Shown here in pieces: positions 1 through 7,784 of a stretch of 54,373 bases of DNA. The translations under genes were made by a program, and so were the position numbers. The stretch's first letter is position 1. The number at the start of each line of letters is the position of its first letter. The stretch comes from RGIG1918 sp045536045 (GTDB lineage Bacteria > Cyanobacteriota > Vampirovibrionia > Gastranaerophilales > Gastranaerophilaceae). The notes under the pieces are model-generated. The model was given only the letters and a program-made list of their open reading frames with translations, ran no database searches and had not been told where the DNA came from. Location: contig JAZSMU010000014.1 in assembly GCA_045536045.1 (NCBI GenBank), forward strand, positions 1-54,373, read 5' to 3'.

Positions 1-150
1 AAGCAAATTGATTTGGCTGTTTCTTTGGGTTTTTCGGGTGAATATATTTGCAGAGTTGAAAGAGGTCAAAAATTTATGAGCCTTAGAAAGCTTTTTAAAT
101 TGGCAGATGTTTTAGAAATTAAAATTTCTGACTTGATGGATTTTGAATAA
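1..150 (+). CDS. XRE-family helix-turn-helix regulator, C-terminal part (5' truncated by window)
   Basis: The open frame enters at base 1 and stops at TAA 148-150, leaving 49 residues. The visible part has the second half of a Cro/C1-type HTH: an Ile-Asp-Leu-Ala helix, then GFSGEYICRVERGQKF, which matches the usual 'xSxxYIsxiErGxr' recognition helix and turn, followed by SLRKLFKLADVLEIKISDLM, the typical closing helices of small XRE proteins. It probably binds DNA as a dimer; the target cannot be seen. The protein ends right after the HTH, so it is likely a small single-domain regulator unless there is an N-terminal fusion outside the window. Confidence 0.8.
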   Translation, partial: KQIDLAVSLGFSGEYICRVERGQKFMSLRKLFKLADVLEIKISDLMDFE

Positions 151-166
151 GATTATCTATTCCAAA

Positions 167-191
167 TAAAAAAGAGGACTTCTGCCCTCTT
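167..191 (-). terminator. Rho-independent terminator of infC
   Basis: On the minus strand AAGAGG and CCTCTT form a six-pair stem (arms 186-191 and 172-177, loop of 8) followed by a run of six T (168-173). It lies about 25 bp past the infC stop. The T-rich side serves the minus strand; on the plus strand the run after the stem is only TTAAAATT, so it is probably not an efficient terminator for the XRE gene. Confidence 0.75.
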
Positions 192-214
192 AAAATTCCT
201 CTTTTAAGCTCTTT

Positions 215-751
215 TTAGCCTTTTTGGCTTGATGGAGCTAAAATAGCAACAACATTTCTTCCCTCTAAAATTGGGTTTCTTTCAACTTGCATATTTAAGC
301 TTTCTTCATTTTTCAAATCTTCAATGAATTTTGTTGCTAAATCTATTGCAAGCTTGTTGTGTTGCATTTCTCTTCCTCTCAACATAACAACAAGTTTAAC
401 TTTATTGCCTGAAGTTAAAAATTTAATTGCACTTTTAATACGAACTAAATAGTCGTGAGTGTCAATTTTATAACGCATTTTAACTTCTTTTATATCAACT
501 GTGTGTTGTTTTTTTCTAGCTTCTTTAGCTCTTTTTTCCGTTTCATATTTATATTTGCCATAATCCATAATTTTGGCAACGGGTGGAGCTTGGTTTGGAG
601 ATACAACAACTAAATCTAAATCTCTTTCTCTGGCAATTTCTAATGCCTTTTTTGTGGGGATAATACCGAAGTTTTCGCCTTCGTTTCCTATTAACATAAC
701 TTCTTGTGCTTTGATTTTTTCGTTCAAAATCCTGTTATCTTGTGCGCTAAT
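215..751 (-). CDS. infC: Translation initiation factor IF-3, AUU start codon
   Basis: IF-3 binds the 30S subunit and enforces start-codon fidelity. The 178-residue product has the IF3-N domain (LNEKIKAQEV...IPTKKALEIA) and IF3-C domain (KEVKMRYKIDTHDY...FLTSGNKVKLVVMLRGREM). The nearest canonical start is TTG at 727, but it has a poor ribosome site. Eight codons upstream an ATT at 751-749 sits 8 nt after a clear AGGAG (764-760) and gives the normal N-terminal length. AUU is the known, discriminated infC start through which IF-3 represses its own translation in E. coli, so the same autoregulation is inferred. infC stands alone here; rpmI and rplT do not follow it. It is divergent from ribE. 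Confidence 0.93.
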   Translation of the reverse strand: MSAQDNRILNEKIKAQEVMLIGNEGENFGIIPTKKALEIARERDLDLVVVSPNQAPPVAKIMDYGKYKYETEKRAKEARKKQHTVDIKEVKMRYKIDTHDYLVRIKSAIKFLTSGNKVKLVVMLRGREMQHNKLAIDLATKFIEDLKNEESLNMQVERNPILEGRNVVAILAPSSQKG

Positions 752-826
752 TGTCGTTTCTCCTATTACTATGGCTTGATTTTACCACTAATTTCAAAAA
801 AAGTAAAATATATTGCTTTTTTATGC

Positions 827-832
827 TAAAAT
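827..832 (+). promoter_or_regulatory. -10 box of ribE, leaderless arrangement
   Basis: TGC-TAAAAT (extended -10, hexamer at 827-832) lies exactly 6 nt before the ribE ATG at 839, and there is no Shine-Dalgarno sequence. Transcription would start at or next to the A of ATG. No good -35 is visible; the extended TG may compensate. Confidence 0.6.
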
Positions 833-838
833 TTTGCT

Positions 839-1456
839 ATGTTTACAGGGTTGGTTGAAAATTTAGCAAAAATAATTGATATAAAAATTTCTACAAAAGG
901 GGCAACTATTAAGGTTGAAAACCCTTTTTCTGACCTTGTTTTGGGAGAAAGCATTGCAATTAATGGTGCTTGTCAAACAGTTGTTCATTTTTCTTCAGAT
1001 TTTTTTGAAGTTGAAGCTATGCCAACAACTCTTAATTTAACAAATCTAAAATCTTTAAAAAAAGGAGATTTGGTAAACATAGAACGTGCAATGAAAGCAG
1101 ACGGGCGTTTTGGTGGGCACATAGTTTCAGGGCATATTGACACAACTTCTAAATTAATTTCTAAAAGAGATGATGGCATTTCAATAATTTTTGTTTTTGA
1201 ATGCGAAACAGATAAAATTGTTGATAAAGGCTCTATAACAATAAATGGCATAAGCCTTACAGTTTCTGCTGTTTATGACAATAAGTTTGAAGTTTCAATT
1301 ATCCCTCACACTTTAAAAAATACAAACTTATCGGTTTTAAAAGTGGGCGAAGTTGTAAACATAGAATATGATATAATTGCAAAATACATAGAAAAATTTT
1401 GTGCTCCTAAGAAAACAAAATTAACTGAAGAATTTTTAAGAGAGTGTGGTTTTTAA
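839..1456 (+). CDS. ribE: Riboflavin synthase, alpha subunit
   Basis: It catalyses dismutation of two 6,7-dimethyl-8-ribityllumazine molecules to riboflavin, the last step of riboflavin synthesis. The 205-residue product shows the two internally repeated lumazine-binding barrels: the first opens with MFTGLVEN and contains ESIAINGACQTV; the second contains GHIVSGHIDTTSKL and GSITINGISLTV. Length and order are normal for RibE. The ATG is preceded by a -10 box only 6 nt away and no ribosome site, so the mRNA is probably leaderless. Its stop directly abuts the ribBA start (TAA-ATG), so the two are co-transcribed. ribD and ribH are not in the window. Confidence 0.95.
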   Translation: MFTGLVENLAKIIDIKISTKGATIKVENPFSDLVLGESIAINGACQTVVHFSSDFFEVEAMPTTLNLTNLKSLKKGDLVNIERAMKADGRFGGHIVSGHIDTTSKLISKRDDGISIIFVFECETDKIVDKGSITINGISLTVSAVYDNKFEVSIIPHTLKNTNLSVLKVGEVVNIEYDIIAKYIEKFCAPKKTKLTEEFLRECGF

Positions 1457-2656
1457 ATGAAATTTGATGATATTCAAAGTGCTATAGAAGATTTTAAAAA
1501 AGGTTTACCTTTAATTGTTGCAGATGATGAAGATAGAGAAAATGAGGGCGACTTTATAATTTCTGCAGAATTTGCAACGCCAGAAGTTATTAATTTTATG
1601 GCAAGCGAATGCAAGGGGCTTATTTGTCTTGCTATGCATAAAGATATTGCAAATAGGCTAAATCTTCCTCAAATGGTTCAGAGAAACAATGAGGGTATGA
1701 AAACAGCTTTTACAGTGAGCATTGATGCAAGTGAAAAATATGGCGTTACAACAGGCATTTCAGCATTTGATAGAGCAAAAACAATTGAAGTTGCAATTGC
1801 AAATGATGCTCTGCCTGAAGATTTGCGTCGTCCTGGACATTTATTCCCTTGCGTTGCAAGAGTTGGTGGCGTTTTAGAACGCACTGGACACACAGAAGCT
1901 GTTGTTGATTTGGCAACTATTTCAGGACACAAAAAAGCTGGTGTTATGTGCGAAATTATGGCACCAGATGGGCATATGGCAAAGAGAGATTATTTATTTG
2001 AATTTGCTAAAAAACACAACATAAAATTTATTACAGTTTCAGATTTAGTTTCTTATAGATTAAAAAAAGAAAGATTTGTAGTTCGCGAAGCACAAGCGCA
2101 TTTGCCTACAAAAGATGGTAATTTCTTGCTTTATGGCTATACAAACCACTTAAACGGGGAAGAACATGTAGCACTCGTTAAAGATGATGGCTCTGATAAA
2201 ATTCCTATGGTTCGTGTGCATAGCGAATGCCTTACAGGAGATATTTTTGGAAGTTTGAAATGCGATTGCAATTTCCAACTTCATAGTGCTTTGCAAATGA
2301 TAGAAAAATACGGGAAAGGTGCATTAGTATACATTAAAAACCACGAAGGAAGAGGAATTGGGCTTGTTAACAAAATTAAGGCTTATAATCTTCAAGAACA
2401 TGGTCAAGATACAGTTGATGCCAATATTTCTCTTGGTTTTGCTCCTGATATGAGAGATTATGGAGTTGGAGCACAAATTCTTTTAGATTTAGGTTATGAA
2501 AAATTTAATTTAATTACAAATAATCCTAAAAAAATGATAGCCTTATCTGGTTATGGGCTTGAAATTGTTGATAGAGTTGCTGTTGAGCCATATATTAATG
2601 AATTTAATGAAAAATATATGGAATGTAAAAAAGAACGCATGGAGCATATGTATTAA
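1457..2656 (+). CDS. ribBA: Bifunctional 3,4-dihydroxy-2-butanone-4-phosphate synthase / GTP cyclohydrolase II
   Basis: The N-terminal half (about residues 1-200) is RibB, making the four-carbon riboflavin precursor from ribulose 5-phosphate; it contains the acidic loop DDEDRENEGD. The C-terminal half is RibA, opening GTP; it has the zinc-binding pattern SECLTGDIFGSLKCDC and the HEGRGIGL loop. At 399 residues it is full length. It follows ribE without a gap, so the two feed one pathway from one transcript. pdp starts 9 bp later behind AAGGAG and is probably in the same operon. Confidence 0.97.
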   Translation: MKFDDIQSAIEDFKKGLPLIVADDEDRENEGDFIISAEFATPEVINFMASECKGLICLAMHKDIANRLNLPQMVQRNNEGMKTAFTVSIDASEKYGVTTGISAFDRAKTIEVAIANDALPEDLRRPGHLFPCVARVGGVLERTGHTEAVVDLATISGHKKAGVMCEIMAPDGHMAKRDYLFEFAKKHNIKFITVSDLVSYRLKKERFVVREAQAHLPTKDGNFLLYGYTNHLNGEEHVALVKDDGSDKIPMVRVHSECLTGDIFGSLKCDCNFQLHSALQMIEKYGKGALVYIKNHEGRGIGLVNKIKAYNLQEHGQDTVDANISLGFAPDMRDYGVGAQILLDLGYEKFNLITNNPKKMIALSGYGLEIVDRVAVEPYINEFNEKYMECKKERMEHMY

Positions 2657-2665
2657 GGAGCAGAT

Positions 2666-3970
2666 ATGAGAGTTGTTGATTTAATTGAAAAGAAAAAAAG
2701 AGGCTTAGCTCATACAAAAGACGAAATTAATTTTTTAGTTGAAGGCTACACAAATGGTAAAATTGAAGACTATCAAATGTCTGCTTGGCTTATGGCAGTT
2801 TGTTTTCAAGATTTAAACATTGAAGAAACTGCATATTTAACTGAAGCTTTTGTAAAATCTGGAGAAGTTTTAGATTTTTCTCACATTGCTCCAATTGTTG
2901 CAGACAAGCATTCAACGGGTGGTGTTGGCGATAAAGTTACATTGGCTTTAATTCCACTTTTGGCGTCATGTGGCGTTATTTGTGCAAAATTATCTGGAAG
3001 AGGGCTAGGAATAACAGGTGGCACAATTGATAAACTAGAAGCTATTCCAAATTTTGAATGTGCGTTATCTAGCGAAAAATTTATGGACCAAATAAAAAAA
3101 ATTGGTTGTGCAATATCTTCTCAAAGCCCAAATTTAACACCTGCAGATGGTAAAATCTATGCTCTTCGTGATGTTACAGCAACAGTTGATAACAAAGGCT
3201 TAATTTGTGCTTCTGTTATTTCTAAAAAAATAGCCTCAGGTGCAGATATTATTGTTTTAGATGTTAAATATGGCTCAGGTGCGTTCATTAAAACAAAAGA
3301 AGAAGCAGTTGAGCTTGCAACATTAATGATAGAAATTGCAAAAAGATTAGATAGAAAAGTTTCTGCAGTTATAACCTCTATGGAGCAACCTTTAGGAAAT
3401 AATATTGGAAATGCCCTAGAAGTTATTGAATGTATTGAATTTATGAAAGGCAATATGCCATCTGACCTTAAAGAAGTTATTTTTGAAATTGGTGCAATAA
3501 CTTTAATTGGGGCATCTCTTGCTAAAGATAAAGAAGAAGCCATTGCTATTATGGAAGAAAAAATTAAATCAGGCGAAGCTCTTTTGAAATTTAGAGAAAT
3601 TTTGGTTGAACAAGGTGGATTAATTGATGTTATTGAAAACTACAAAAAATTCCCATCTGCTAAAAATTCTTATGAGCTAAAAGCTGAAAAAGATGGCTAT
3701 ATTGAGATTTTAGAGGCTGTTGAAGTTGCAAAAGCGTGCAAGCTTTTAGGCGCAGGAAGAGATAAGAAAACAGACCCAATTGATTTTGGTGTTGGTGCAA
3801 AATTAAACAAAAAAATTGGCGAAAAGGTTGATAAAGGCGAAGTTTTGGCAACATTATTCTACAATGATAAAACAAGACTTGAAGAAGCAATTTCACATTT
3901 AAAATTTGCATATAAAATTTCTGACAAAAAACCAAAAGTTGAAAAATTAATTTATAAAACTATAATTTAA
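2666..3970 (+). CDS. pdp: Pyrimidine-nucleoside (thymidine) phosphorylase
   Basis: It cleaves thymidine/uridine with phosphate to the base and (deoxy)ribose 1-phosphate, a nucleoside-salvage step in the cytosol. The 434-residue product carries the family signature with the phosphate loop KHSTGGVGDKVTL, then SGRGLGITGGTIDKLE for base/sugar binding, and the C-terminal PYNP domain (GAGRDKKTDPIDFGVG). AAGGAG precedes the ATG. It is last in the ribE-ribBA-pdp run. The family divides into broad-specificity PDP and thymidine-specific DeoA; the sequence alone does not settle which, and pdp is chosen because the length fits the Firmicute-type enzyme. Confidence 0.9.
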   Translation: MRVVDLIEKKKRGLAHTKDEINFLVEGYTNGKIEDYQMSAWLMAVCFQDLNIEETAYLTEAFVKSGEVLDFSHIAPIVADKHSTGGVGDKVTLALIPLLASCGVICAKLSGRGLGITGGTIDKLEAIPNFECALSSEKFMDQIKKIGCAISSQSPNLTPADGKIYALRDVTATVDNKGLICASVISKKIASGADIIVLDVKYGSGAFIKTKEEAVELATLMIEIAKRLDRKVSAVITSMEQPLGNNIGNALEVIECIEFMKGNMPSDLKEVIFEIGAITLIGASLAKDKEEAIAIMEEKIKSGEALLKFREILVEQGGLIDVIENYKKFPSAKNSYELKAEKDGYIEILEAVEVAKACKLLGAGRDKKTDPIDFGVGAKLNKKIGEKVDKGEVLATLFYNDKTRLEEAISHLKFAYKISDKKPKVEKLIYKTII

Positions 3971-4037
3971 GCATATTTTTAGGCAATTTTTTCTATTCAT
4001 TTGTTTTAAATAGATAGGTGAAGTGAAAGGAATTGTT

Positions 4038-4421
4038 ATGAAAGTATCTAATGTTGGGTCAACAAACGCATTTTTATTTGAGCCAGAAAACAAAAAAGAA
4101 GAAAAAAGGCTTAATAATTATGTTGATAACAAGAAATTTTTAGAAACGAAGACAGGAAAAACTAATTTTGGTGTTGTCCTTGGGACTTTTGGTGCTTCTT
4201 ATATTGCCTTAATGCTTTCCTCTTTTGCTAAAAAGAAAGCAACAAAAATCACTTCAACAGTTTTAGGGCTAGCTGGTCTTGCAACTTCAATTGGTTTTTG
4301 TGTAAAAAATTCATTTGACTTTAAGAAGTTTAAAAACCCTGTGGTTGAACCTCAAACAGAGCAAACTACAGAGCCAAAAGCAGACACACAAGAACAACCA
4401 AATTTTGCTACGCAAGCTTAA
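4038..4421 (+). CDS. Small membrane protein of unknown function
   Basis: I do not recognise this 127-residue protein. An in-frame GTG lies at 4023, but AAAGGA (4026-4031) sits 6 nt before the ATG at 4038, so 4038 is the likelier start. Residues 1-40 are polar, then come two hydrophobic segments at about 43-62 and 72-90 separated by a basic AKKKATK loop, and a Pro/Glu/Thr/Gln-rich tail (101-127) that looks disordered. The Lys-rich loop suggests a hairpin with the loop in the cytosol. Its last 14 bp overlap the 3' end of the convergent fucosyltransferase gene. Possibly a lineage-specific family. Confidence 0.65.
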   Translation: MKVSNVGSTNAFLFEPENKKEEKRLNNYVDNKKFLETKTGKTNFGVVLGTFGASYIALMLSSFAKKKATKITSTVLGLAGLATSIGFCVKNSFDFKKFKNPVVEPQTEQTTEPKADTQEQPNFATQA

Positions 4422-5253
4422 TCCAATTTTCTGGATAAATATCTTTAGTAGAATTTTCAATAGAATCGTCATTAAACCATTTTTTAGGTGCTATGACGAT
4501 TTTATTTTCGTTTTTATTTAGCATTGCACCCCAAAATGAAAAGCTAGAGTTTGCAATAATATTGTGTTTACATTTGCTCATAAGGTACATATCTTGCCAA
4601 GAATCGTGATTAGAATTGTGAGATACAAAAGTTGCCTCAATTCCTAAATTATTTTTTGCCCATTCTGGGTCATCTGAAAAAACATAAAATACAGGGTTTT
4701 CAACTTTTTCTTTAATAATTTCAATGGCTTTTTTGTAGTGTTTAACAGTTAATTCGTTAAACATTTCTTTATAAACTGCTTTGTTTACATAATCGCCACG
4801 TCTAATATGAATTGAAACAGCGTTTTTGTCTTTCATATCTTCTTCAATTTCTTGAGTTTTAGGGCTTGTTGGAGCTTTGAAATTAAGGTTTTTAACTATT
4901 TCATCATCTAAATATTTAACACTTTGAAAAAACCCTTCAACAAATGTGTTATCAGTTATTTTTTCTGATTTTTCTTCATATGAAAAAGCTGTTTCTTTGT
5001 AGATATTCAAACCTAAAAATTTATCATTTTTAATTGCTTTGCGAAAAGTCCAATATAAAGGTGCTCTAAAATCTTTATTTTCCTTAGATTCCACTCCAAA
5101 AATTCCCATCATATAAGGTCTTTTTTTAGAATGTTTTTTGAAAAAATTCATATCAAAAACAACATCAATTCCTAATTCTTTTGCTTTTGAAACTCCAAAA
5201 ATATACTGAAAAATTTGGTTTCCAAGTCCGCCATTATATTTAATTATGAGCAT
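4408..5253 (-). CDS. Alpha-1,2-fucosyltransferase family glycosyltransferase (GT11)
   Basis: GT11 enzymes transfer fucose from GDP-fucose, usually to galactose, in surface polysaccharides; some gut bacteria use them to make host-like H antigens. The 281-residue product shows the family opening IIKYNGGLGNQIFQY (residues 3-17), the FVEGFFQSVKYL block (104-115), the GDP-fucose-binding HIRRGDY (149-155) and the C-terminal NSSFSFWGAML block. GAGGAA precedes the ATG, which lies inside the end of the GtrA gene, so the two are translationally coupled. No GDP-fucose synthesis genes (gmd, fcl) are in the window. The acceptor is unknown. Confidence 0.9.
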   Translation of the reverse strand: MLIIKYNGGLGNQIFQYIFGVSKAKELGIDVVFDMNFFKKHSKKRPYMMGIFGVESKENKDFRAPLYWTFRKAIKNDKFLGLNIYKETAFSYEEKSEKITDNTFVEGFFQSVKYLDDEIVKNLNFKAPTSPKTQEIEEDMKDKNAVSIHIRRGDYVNKAVYKEMFNELTVKHYKKAIEIIKEKVENPVFYVFSDDPEWAKNNLGIEATFVSHNSNHDSWQDMYLMSKCKHNIIANSSFSFWGAMLNKNENKIVIAPKKWFNDDSIENSTKDIYPENWIKLA

Positions 5254-5684
5254 ATTTCCTCGCTTTCTTTAAAAACAAAAGTTTTGAACAATATAAATGA
5301 TATCATTGCAATTGGCAAAATTAAAATTATTTGGTCAAAATATTTAATAAGGTCTAATTTTGTTTGAATATTTAAAATATTTAGTGTCCAATTGGCTAAA
5401 TTTTCTCCCCAGCGAAAAGAATGAACAAGATTTAGCCCAAAAAGATTTATAAAATAAGTTATGACATAGGCTAAAATAAATTTGAAAATCAATTTATTGT
5501 TGTTATTTTTAAACACTAACACACCTGTCGTTTTGAAATTCCATAAAACTCCAAAAATGTATGCAAAAAAGAGAGCAATTTCTTTTTTTAGTGGAGTTGA
5601 GATAAAAATAATATACATTAGATAGCCAAATAGGGTGTTTAAACACCCTACAAGTAAAAATTTAATAAATTTTTTATCTATCAC
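5244..5684 (-). CDS. GtrA-family polyprenyl-linked sugar flippase
   Basis: GtrA-like proteins are small four-helix membrane proteins thought to flip or present polyprenyl-phosphate sugars for surface-glycan modification. The 146-residue product opens with KFIKFLLVGCLNTLFGYLMY, the GtrA signature, followed by hydrophobic segments near residues 35-55, 66-85 and 115-138 and the KTFVFKE ending. The start is GTG with AAGGA a few bases upstream. It overlaps the downstream fucosyltransferase by 10 bp, which suggests one glycan-modification pair. It lies just past rpsR in the same direction and may be read through from the rpsF operon. Confidence 0.88.
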   Translation of the reverse strand: MIDKKFIKFLLVGCLNTLFGYLMYIIFISTPLKKEIALFFAYIFGVLWNFKTTGVLVFKNNNNKLIFKFILAYVITYFINLFGLNLVHSFRWGENLANWTLNILNIQTKLDLIKYFDQIILILPIAMISFILFKTFVFKESEEICS

Positions 5685-5705
5685 ACCAAATCCTTTGTTT
5701 AGAAA

Positions 5706-5942
5706 TTAGTTTTCAAAAACATAAGGGATTAAAGATGCTTCTCTAGCTCTTTTAACAGCTAATTGTAGCATTCTTTGGTGTTTTGCGCATGTTCCTGTAA
5801 CTCTTCTTGGAAGAATTTTACCAGATTCTGATAAAAATCTTTTTAATTTTGAAGTATCTTTGTAGTCTAGAACTTCAACTTTGTCTGCACAGAATGTGCA
5901 ATTTTTTTTCTTTTTTTCTTCAACTTTTGTAACTTTTGCCAT
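5706..5942 (-). CDS. rpsR: 30S ribosomal protein S18
   Basis: S18 binds S6 in the 30S platform. The 78-residue product has the S18 core (DYKDTSKLKRFLSESGKILPRRVTGTCAKHQRMLQLAVKRAREASLIPY). It keeps an N-terminal CTFC pair and a Cys in GTCAKHQ, so it resembles the zinc-binding (C+) form. It closes the conserved rpsF-ssb-rpsR operon, 24 bp after ssb, with AAGGAAA before the ATG. Confidence 0.97.
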   Translation of the reverse strand: MAKVTKVEEKKKKNCTFCADKVEVLDYKDTSKLKRFLSESGKILPRRVTGTCAKHQRMLQLAVKRAREASLIPYVFEN

Positions 5943-5966
5943 TTTTTTTCCTTACTTTTCTAAATT

Positions 5967-6380
5967 TTAAAACGGAATTTCGTCTTCATCAATTAAATCT
6001 TCAACGATTTCCTTGTCTGCAAATTGAACAATAGTGTCGTTGTTTGCTTTTGCGTTTGATGGATTAGCTGAACCAACTTCAACAGTCCCACCAATTTTTT
6101 CAATTGTTGTAGCGTTGATTTGGATAATTCTTTTGTCTTTGCCATCTTGAGTTTTGTATGTTTCAACTTGCAATCTGCCATCAACAATTATTCTATCTCC
6201 AGCTTTTACAGTGTTTTCAACTGTTTCTGCTAAATTACCCATAGAAACAACTCTAACTAATGTTTCTTCATTTCCACTAAGATTAATAGATAAGTTTGTT
6301 ATTGCAAGATTATTTTGTGTAAATCTTTTTTCGGGTGCTTTAACAACAACGCCGTCTGCAACAATTTTAGCTAATGTCAT
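5967..6380 (-). CDS. ssb: Single-stranded DNA-binding protein
   Basis: SSB coats single-stranded DNA during replication and repair and recruits partners through its tail. The 137-residue protein has an OB fold over about residues 1-105 (RFTQNNLAITNLSINL, then VKAGDRIIVDGRLQVETY), a short linker, and the acidic tip DLIDEDEIPF used to dock other replication proteins. It lies between rpsF and rpsR, the standard arrangement. AAGGAAAATT precedes the ATG. Confidence 0.97.
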   Translation of the reverse strand: MTLAKIVADGVVVKAPEKRFTQNNLAITNLSINLSGNEETLVRVVSMGNLAETVENTVKAGDRIIVDGRLQVETYKTQDGKDKRIIQINATTIEKIGGTVEVGSANPSNAKANNDTIVQFADKEIVEDLIDEDEIPF

Positions 6381-6388
6381 AATTTTCC

Positions 6389-6676
6389 TTACGCTTTAAC
6401 TTCTACAAACATTGTTCTAATGATATTTTCGTTCAATTTAAGTTGTCTTTTGAAGTCAACTACTTTATCTCCTGGGATAGAAAGTGTTTGAACAAACATA
6501 ATACCATCTCTGAAACCTTTAACATCAAATGATAATTTTTTTCTGCCCATTTTTTCAATGTCAAAAACTTCGCCATTGTAGCTAGCTACGATTTCTTCAA
6601 CTTTTGCAACTACTTTGTCTGCTTCTTCATTGTCTAAATTAGGTTTCAAAGTTGCTAATAATTCATACTTTTTCAT
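6389..6676 (-). CDS. rpsF: 30S ribosomal protein S6
   Basis: S6 pairs with S18 in the 30S platform. The 95-residue product opens KKYELLATLKPNL and contains IEKMGRKKLSFDVKGFRDGIMFVQTLSIPG, matching the alpha-beta S6 fold. It is first in rpsF-ssb-rpsR; ssb starts 8 bp later. AAAGGAAAAAAC lies before the ATG. An S6-S18 binding leader is known in several bacteria, but I could not identify one in the short 6677-6749 gap. Confidence 0.97.
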   Translation of the reverse strand: MKKYELLATLKPNLDNEEADKVVAKVEEIVASYNGEVFDIEKMGRKKLSFDVKGFRDGIMFVQTLSIPGDKVVDFKRQLKLNENIIRTMFVEVKA

Positions 6677-6749
6677 GTTTTTTCCTTTTGTTATAAGTGT
6701 TTATGAGAAAAATGTAACATGAAAATATTTTTATTACAAGGCACAAAAA

Positions 6750-7784
6750 TTATTGTGCGACTTGAATTTTATCTAAAAACATACAATCTCCATAAGAGAA
6801 AAATTTATATTCATTAGAAACTGCTTCTTCGTATGCCCTCATTATGTTTTCTTTTCCTGAAAACGCTGATACAAGCATTAAAAGAGTAGATTTTGGAAGA
6901 TGAAAATTAGTTAATAATTTATCTACAACTTTAAATTCGTATGGTGGGTAAATAAAAATATTTGTTTCGTCTTTTATGGGTAAAATTTTTCCATATTTTT
7001 TATAAGTTGCTTCTAATGTGCGAACAACTGTTGTCCCGCAAGCTACGATTTTGCCTTTTGCACTGTTTATAATTTCAGAAGTTTCCTCAGATATTTCATA
7101 AGTTTCAAAATGCATTTTGTGGTCTTTAATTTCTTCGCATTTTACAGGCAAAAATGTTCCAAGCCCAACAACAAGAGTTATATAGGCAATTTTAACTCCC
7201 ATTTTTTGGATTTCTTCTAAAATTTCTTCAGTAAAATGAAGCCCAGCAGTTGGTGCTGCAACAGAACCTAAATTTTTTGCGAAAACTGTTTGATAAATTT
7301 CTTTATCTTTTTCATCAGCTTCGCGTTCAATATATGGTGGAAGTGGAATTTTTCCTACAATATCTAAAATTTCATATATTGATTTTGAATTGTCATAAAT
7401 AAGCTCAACTTTGTTTGTGTCAGATGTTTTTTCAATAATTTTAATTTCTAAAACATCTGCAATTTCAACAATATCGCCCTCTTTTAGCCTTTTAGAATTT
7501 CTAATCAACGCTTCCCAAATGTTTCCTTCTATTGGCTTTAAAAGAAAAATTTCAATTTTAGCTCCTGTTTTTTTATGTCCTAAAAGCCTTGCAGGGATAA
7601 CTTTTGTGTCGTTTAAAACTAAAACATCACCTTTTTGTAAATAATTTGGAAAATCAAAAAACTTTTTGTGTTCAATTTCTCCATTTTCATTTAATCTCAT
7701 CATATTGCACCCAGAACGCCCCTCAATTGGTGCTTGGGCAATTAATTCTTTTGGTAAATTATAATCAAAATCACAAACTTTCAT
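6750..7784 (-). CDS. queA: S-adenosylmethionine:tRNA ribosyltransferase-isomerase
   Basis: QueA transfers and isomerises the ribosyl group of SAM to 7-aminomethyl-7-deazaguanine in tRNA, giving epoxyqueuosine at position 34. The 344-residue product has the family landmarks KELIAQAPIEGRSGCNMM near the start, VLNDTKVIPARLLG, and AAPTAGLHFTEEIL with FLPVKCEEIKDHKMH in the middle. It overlaps the preceding endonuclease IV-like gene by 14 bp, so the two are coupled. Other queuosine genes (tgt, queG) are not in the window. Confidence 0.96.
   Translation of the reverse strand: MKVCDFDYNLPKELIAQAPIEGRSGCNMMRLNENGEIEHKKFFDFPNYLQKGDVLVLNDTKVIPARLLGHKKTGAKIEIFLLKPIEGNIWEALIRNSKRLKEGDIVEIADVLEIKIIEKTSDTNKVELIYDNSKSIYEILDIVGKIPLPPYIEREADEKDKEIYQTVFAKNLGSVAAPTAGLHFTEEILEEIQKMGVKIAYITLVVGLGTFLPVKCEEIKDHKMHFETYEISEETSEIINSAKGKIVACGTTVVRTLEATYKKYGKILPIKDETNIFIYPPYEFKVVDKLLTNFHLPKSTLLMLVSAFSGKENIMRAYEEAVSNEYKFFSYGDCMFLDKIQVAQ

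Noticed and set aside
573..779. Plus-strand 68-codon open frame antisense to infC
   Set aside because: It is a mirror of a conserved gene with no ribosome site or recognisable protein.
752..838. FMN riboswitch upstream of ribE
   Set aside because: Only about 87 bp separates infC from ribE and the transcript appears leaderless, leaving no room for an FMN aptamer.
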